Positions 59,301 through 64,000 of a stretch of 64,000 nucleotides of DNA are shown one piece after another; the first letter of the stretch is position 1; every line of letters begins with the position of its first letter. The notes beneath the pieces were generated by a model. It searched no databases. It was given only the letters and a program-made list of their open reading frames with translations, and was not told where the DNA came from. The position numbers and the translations under genes are program-made. Source of the stretch: Physcomitrium patens (Eukaryota > Streptophyta > Bryopsida > Funariales > Funariaceae); the NCBI RefSeq assembly GCF_000002425.4, contig NC_037253.1, forward strand, positions 14,299,343-14,363,342, in the 5' to 3' direction.

Positions 59301-60320
59301 GAAGGTTCTATTCTTTCATTAAAATCTTCTCTTTGTTTTATAATAAATGTTATTTTAGGACCTAAACATTACAAAGTCTTTATTATGTTAAATTCAAGAG
59401 CCTTTGTATGTTCCTTTCATGAAGATTTGCGTAAAGACATAGCATATCTTTAGTGAAGAAAATTAAACTTATTCATATAAAAGTTATAGATGATCATCCA
59501 TTGTCTTCAAAAAAAGTTACTCATAAAATCCTTCTTATAGAAGTCACAACTAATGGTTATAGTAGCTTTATAATATTTAATATTATTAGATCTCCTTTTA
59601 ATCTAATTACTTTAGATTTATTATGGCTAAAAAAATATAATCCAAAAATAGATTAGATTTCTTATAGTCTTAAATTTTTTGAAAGTATAATTAAGAATAT
59701 AATTGATCAAGTAGAAAGTCATAAGTCTAATGTAATTAAATATGTATTTGTAGGTGCAACAGCTTTCTTATATACTGCAAAAGAAGGATTACCTTGTATC
59801 ATTTATATTATACTTTTTTCTAATGGTGAAAAGACTTTAAGTAGCATTCCAAGCCAATATCAAGATTATTAAGATGTATTTGAAATAAAGAATGTGGATA
59901 CTTTATCAAAACATTGTACCTATAATTGTTCAATTGACCTTCAAGAAGAAGCTCAACCACTATTTGAATCAATTTACAATTTATCATGAAATAAGTTGAT
60001 TGAATTCAAGGAGTATATTGAAGAAAATCTAGCTAAGGACTTCAAATGCCATTCCAAATTTCCAGCACAATCTTCATTTTTATTTGTAAAGAAAAACAAT
60101 AGATTATTACAGATGTGTGTTGATTATTAAGAACTCAACAAAATCACTACTAAAAATATATACTTGCTACCTTTGATATCAAGACTTTTTTATCAGATGA
60201 ATGAAGCTAAGATCTATATAAAAATAGATCTACAAGGATTATACAATTTGACATGCATCAAAAAAGAGATAAATAGAAGCCTACATTTTGAACAAGGTAT
60301 GGAAAATTTGAATATAATAT
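59301..60320 (+). pseudogene. B6 protease and RT, cut by an LTR
   Basis: The protease loop reads VFIMLNSRAFVCSFHEDL (about 59370-59430), followed by ILLIEVTTNGYSSFIIFNII and LITLDLLWLKKYNPKID (59453-59656). The RT follows: IEFKEYIEENLAKDFKCHS, FLFVKKNNRLLQMCVDY, LNKITTKNIYLLPLI, AKIYIKIDLQGLYN (59990-60250) and YGKFEYNIV, where it stops at 60320 before an A-type LTR. The YxDD box would have come later and is not in this window. Confidence 0.75.
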
Positions 60321-60880
60321 TGTCGTATTGTAGTTGCTTATAGTATGTAAAAATTAATTGAAATATATAATATATTTATAAGTATTGATGTACATTAGAG
60401 TAGTTAGTAGATTAATTTAAAGAAAGTTATTGTAAGAAAATTTATTTTGAAGTTTAATTATATTGATTATAATATTTAAATTATATAAGATTTAGATATT
60501 TAGTATAAAATTTAAAGAGAAGATTGAAGCACAAAGATGAAGATTCAAACCTTTAAGAAACTTATTTGGAAGGATGAAAGTAATATATAGGTAGTTGAAG
60601 GCAAAAGGTAAAGAACTTCATTCCTATTGGTCAAAGGCTATGCCCAATAGGCATTCAGTAGGTTCTCTATGACTATAACAAGGATTTTGGCAGCTTCAAG
60701 AAAAGAGTTTGAGAATCAAAAGCAAGGATTGCAAGTTTTAGGATTTGGACTACAATTTATGTACAAATTTTAAAGGATTTGGAGTTAGGATGATGAAGTT
60801 TTAGCCATTTGAAGTTAAGGTGTCTTTTGAAGACATATTGTTGTTGTTTTGAGGATATGAGGAGTTTTATGATATATTTT
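60321..60880 (+). repeat. A-type LTR, first part, in the B6 RT
   Basis: Begins TGTCGTATTGTAGTTGC and parallels 49486-50040 (TATAGTATGTAAAAATTAA, TTTGGACTACAATTT, GGATTTGGAGTTA, TAGCCATTTGAAGTTAA). The parallel is lost near 60870-60890, close to where the G LTR probably begins. Confidence 0.65.
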
Positions 60881-61657
60881 GGAGATCAAAAATTTCTGTA
60901 TTTAAATAATTTTATGAATTATTTTGGAGATAAAATAGATTAATAATCCATTGAATAGTCAATTTAGGAGGACAGATGATTGATTCAGTTATTAAAAGTG
61001 GTTATTATAGGATTATGGTTAGAATCTAGAAATCAGTAGCAATTATATAGGAGTTGTAGAAGTTTGTCGGGGGGCCAGACTGTGATAGTCATGAGCCGGG
61101 GTTAAGCTTGGTGCTTCCTCTTTGTTTTTTTTGTTTCTTTGTTGTTGAAGAGTAATGGATAGTTTTTGAATACTGAGAAGTGAGTCTGTGGAATAAATTA
61201 GAGATTGATTTATGAATTATTAGTTATGTAATTGGAGTATTATGTGATTAAATTATATGAGAAGTTATTGGAAAATTGATTATGGATGGAAGATTATGAT
61301 TGTTGTTTATTGAGAGTTGTGTGTGTTTCGACAAAAGAAGTCTGTGATTACAAAAAATTTGTGAATTCAGATTGATTGGAGTGAAGTCTGTTATTCCTGG
61401 TGTTGGTTGGAATTTATTGAGTTTTTAGCGGTCTTTTGAGAGTGCAGGGTTGCATAGTGTGGTTATCAATTGATGAAGAAGTATTGTTACTGGGAGGAAG
61501 CATTGTAGTATTTCTTAGTGTTTTAGTGGTTCGGAATACAGTTAATTGTATGACCCTAATAAGTAAAGCTCATGCACTTAGTCTTTTCCTACGTTCGAAT
61601 TTTCTTATACAGGTTTATTTTGAAAAGAATTATAGAATAAGTAAAATGACAATCACA
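60881..61657 (+). repeat. Probable 5' LTR of element G
   Basis: Its right end (AATCACA) lies three bases before the primer-binding site at 61661. The left end is uncertain: it must lie between the last A-LTR match (about 60880) and about 61080. The composition is richer in G than T-rich neighbours (GCCGGGG at 61095). No second copy is in the window for comparison. Confidence 0.5.
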
Positions 61658-61660
61658 TTT

Positions 61661-61678
61661 TGGCTCCGCTGTCGGGGA
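61661..61678 (+). other. Element G primer-binding site (tRNA-Asp type)
   Basis: TGGCTCCGCTGTCGGGGA matches, but for a few bases, TGGCGCCGTTGCCGGGGA, the site used by plant Ty3 elements of the Athila/Tat group (complementary to tRNA-Asp). Confidence 0.7.
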
Positions 61679-62160
61679 TAGACAATAGCATTGAGTATTA
61701 GGAATTATTTATCGGTTTAATTGGATGAAAGATAGGAAGCAAATTCAGTAGAATATAATGAAAGAGTATGGTTATTAAGAATGAGAACATTATAGTAAAG
61801 AAAACATGTCAGTCGAAAGAAAGATAAGAGAGAGCGCAAGCAAGAGAATCGTTGTAAAATGAGCAAGAACGCAAGTTAAAAATGAAGCTTTGATAAAGTT
61901 GGATTAAGCCATGGTTGCATGCCTGTTGATATATCCGAGCATACCCAGAAGCTCACCGATCTCTAATATTTCAGACATATATACCGTTAAGAAAATTGCC
62001 AAGAGCACTTGCAGGAAATTTGGTCAATAGCCCAGCGTATCTCTTGAACTCGTTAATTGCAAGTAGAAGAAACATAGAAGAATTGGGTACTTTGTTGGGT
62101 ACCTTTTTAATAGCAGAAATTGTTGATTTTGTAAAAACTGGTTTTGTAGAATGACATAAA
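61679..62160. other. Element G leader
   Basis: Between primer-binding site and gag. No frame or motif of note apart from a minus frame (61971-62189) that I take as chance. Confidence 0.5.
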
Positions 62161-63806
62161 TTGCTTGTCAATAAGGGCCAATTTAGCATATTTCAAAATT
62201 CGTCATTTTCACCTCTAATTCAACTAATAAACTTATTCATGGATAATAATAGTAAATTGAAGAGGTTGGAAAGTCCAAAAAAGATAATTGGAAAAGACAG
62301 TGGTAATTTTAATAAAAGATTAAGCGACACATTGTCCTCTTCAATGGTGACGGGTGGTCCAACGGTTCCAATAGTAGTACAAATAGGTGACATGAGCGAT
62401 CGCACAATGAGCGTGGCTCCATTACCTACTTTTAGGGACTTTTCAAGTGTGGACCCCGATCAACATTTGTCTCAGTTTCTGATAGCATGTATAGCCAATA
62501 ATGGAAGAACCGAAGATATTTAGTTACAATGGTTGCCAGCAACCTTAAAGGATACGACGTTTGAATGGTACAATTGCCAACCAGTGGATCAATTTTTGAA
62601 TTGGGAAGCATTGAAGAATGTATTTTTAACCCATTTTTGGCTAATAGGTTTTGAAGATCATCTTCGACAAAGGTTAATGAACAACAAAAAGATCCTAAGG
62701 GAAGCGGTGGAATTGTATTATGGCCGGGTGGCTGATATATTCAATAAGTAGCCGAATCACCAAATATCAGAGGTATTTATCTTAACCATATTAATCAATG
62801 GTTTGCAACCACCAAAGTTAAAAATGTTTGTGAAAGAAGCTCAACCCGTTACGATGTTTGCATCTCTTAATAGAGCCAAGGTTTAGGAGGAATGCCATTA
62901 TGATTAGTTTTTAACTGCGAGAGTTATATTGATTCTAGTTCAAGGCAGTTATCAAAATCCGACTTGGAACGGATCAATGGGTGCTTATCTACGGATGTTA
63001 GATCCAAGGGCCAATTCCAGTGCTAATATTCAGGGGCCAGTTAATGTCACCCCATTGCAAGTTTTACCACCGAACGTGACAACAACGTATGCTCCCTATT
63101 TTCCATATCAACAACAAGTATTAACTACGACAAAATTGTCAATAATACAAGCCCCAAAAGATTCCAATAAAGCCTTGTTGTTGAACCTGACAAAGAAAAT
63201 GGAGGAAATGGCCATCAATATGGCCAAGGATAAGGGACAAAAGCCTATCAATACTAGGACCAATGTTTGGTGTAGTAATTGTAAGGACCATGGTCATTTG
63301 GTAACAGAATGCCCTTCACCCTCACAAATGATGGATCAATGTACATTTTACGGAGGAAAGCACTTAACAGCTAATTATTGGAATTTGTAAAGGCAACAAC
63401 AATTCAATAATCAGACCATGATCCCACCAACTCACTGGGATGTCAATCAAGTTCAATCGGGAAGTACGTTTGGATTGAATAGAAATTGATCTAATCGACA
63501 AAATCGAGCATTCAATAACTTTTAAAGTTTCAATTTTAATCAAGGGGCTGCATCAAACCCCCAAAACTACAGGAAGGAGCAGCAGAGGTATCAACAATAT
63601 GCTTCACTAGCATCATTGAACCAAATTCCCTCCATTCCAACAGAACAACTAGGATCATTTTCTAATCCTATATGGAACAAGTTTAGTAGGTATATACCAG
63701 TGGAGACACCCAATATGCGTGATGGAGGTGCAAGAAGACCACTTCGTTGTTTTCGTTGCAGATAGATTGGCCATTATGCCAATGAATGTTCCAATTCCAG
63801 AGCCAT
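62161..63806 (+). pseudogene. Element G gag with zinc knuckles
   Basis: The plus-strand reading is in one frame broken by TAG/TAA/TGA codons: MAPLPTFRDFSSVDPDQHL-like text, LQWLPATLKDTTFEWYN and FLTHFWLIGFEDHLRQRL (the Ty3 gag core), a proline/glutamine-rich linker, then CSNCKDHGHLVTEC (63270-63310), a complete knuckle, a second site reading CTFYGGKHLTANYW in which later Cys are replaced, and a third, CFRCR-stop-IGHYANEC (63750-63790). The start may be MDNNSKLKRLESPKK at 62239. It is cut at 63806 by a B-type LTR; protease and pol are not in the window. Knuckle number and primer type agree with an Athila/Tat-like element, as inference. Confidence 0.75.
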
Positions 63807-64000
63807 TGCCACGGACATACTCATGTAAGCTAGTAATTACATATACAAATAGGTGGAAGTAACTAAAAGTAGTTAAAAGTAAGTTAATTCTATAGTATTT
63901 AATATGGAAGCTTCTTAGAAGCTTTATAGACACTGCTTTGACTTCATAGGTGTCTTTAATTGACTTTTTGGATTAAAAACGTGGTCAACAAATTGGCCAT
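63807..64000 (+). repeat. B-type LTR start, running out of the window
   Basis: Begins TGCCACGGACATACTCATG (others TGTCATGGACATATACAT) and continues AGAAGC, CTTCTTAGAAGC, TTTGACTTC and GGTCAACAAATTGGCC, in the order of the 5' half of B LTRs. It sits in the G gag right after the third knuckle. Confidence 0.75.

Overview
The window looks like nuclear DNA of a land plant. Two gene remnants are plant-type: an intact, intron-containing glyoxal/galactose-oxidase-like gene (41447-44250, + strand) and a decayed relative of the plant meiotic gene PRD1 (about 13340-15188, + strand). Telobox, W-box and G-box-like motifs and chromodomain-bearing Ty3 elements fit the same picture. A non-seed plant such as a moss or lycophyte is plausible but not shown; no rRNA, tRNA, CRISPR or prokaryotic feature was seen.

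Most of the rest is nested, decayed LTR retrotransposons. I use working names. A1 (1-6386, -) is a Ty3 element with gag, protease, RT, RNase H and the start of integrase, plus a 1.33-kb LTR. B elements are chromoviruses: B1 (6387-11988, -), B2 (about 17440-24980, +), an integrase fragment (25600-26439, -), B3 (26440-about 30755, -), B5 (51855-57780, -), B6 (57785-60320, +) and a new LTR start at 63807 (+). A2 (47947-51854, +) has an A1-like gag but a different LTR (E). A copia-type gag-protease fragment lies at 46398-47760 (+). G (before 61657 to 63806, +) is another Ty3 element with a tRNA-Asp-type primer-binding site and a gag with zinc knuckles.

By region: 1-12 kb holds A1 inserted in the end of B1; 12-17.4 kb holds the PRD1 relic between two inverted repeat arms in AT-rich DNA; 17.4-30.8 kb is B2 and B3; 31-36.6 kb is AT-rich DNA with microsatellites, two copies of a terminal-inverted-repeat element and a triple telobox; 36.6-46 kb is a GC-richer island with promoter-like motifs and the oxidase gene; 46-64 kb is again stacked retroelements.

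The order of insertion can be read: E sits in a B LTR, B5 interrupts the A2 gag, a tandem pair of A-type LTRs splits the B5 LTR, an A-type solo LTR sits in the A2 gag, another A-type LTR cuts the B6 RT, and a B LTR cuts the G gag. The only gene that looks functional is the oxidase. The retroelements do not encode a complete working set of proteins in any copy.
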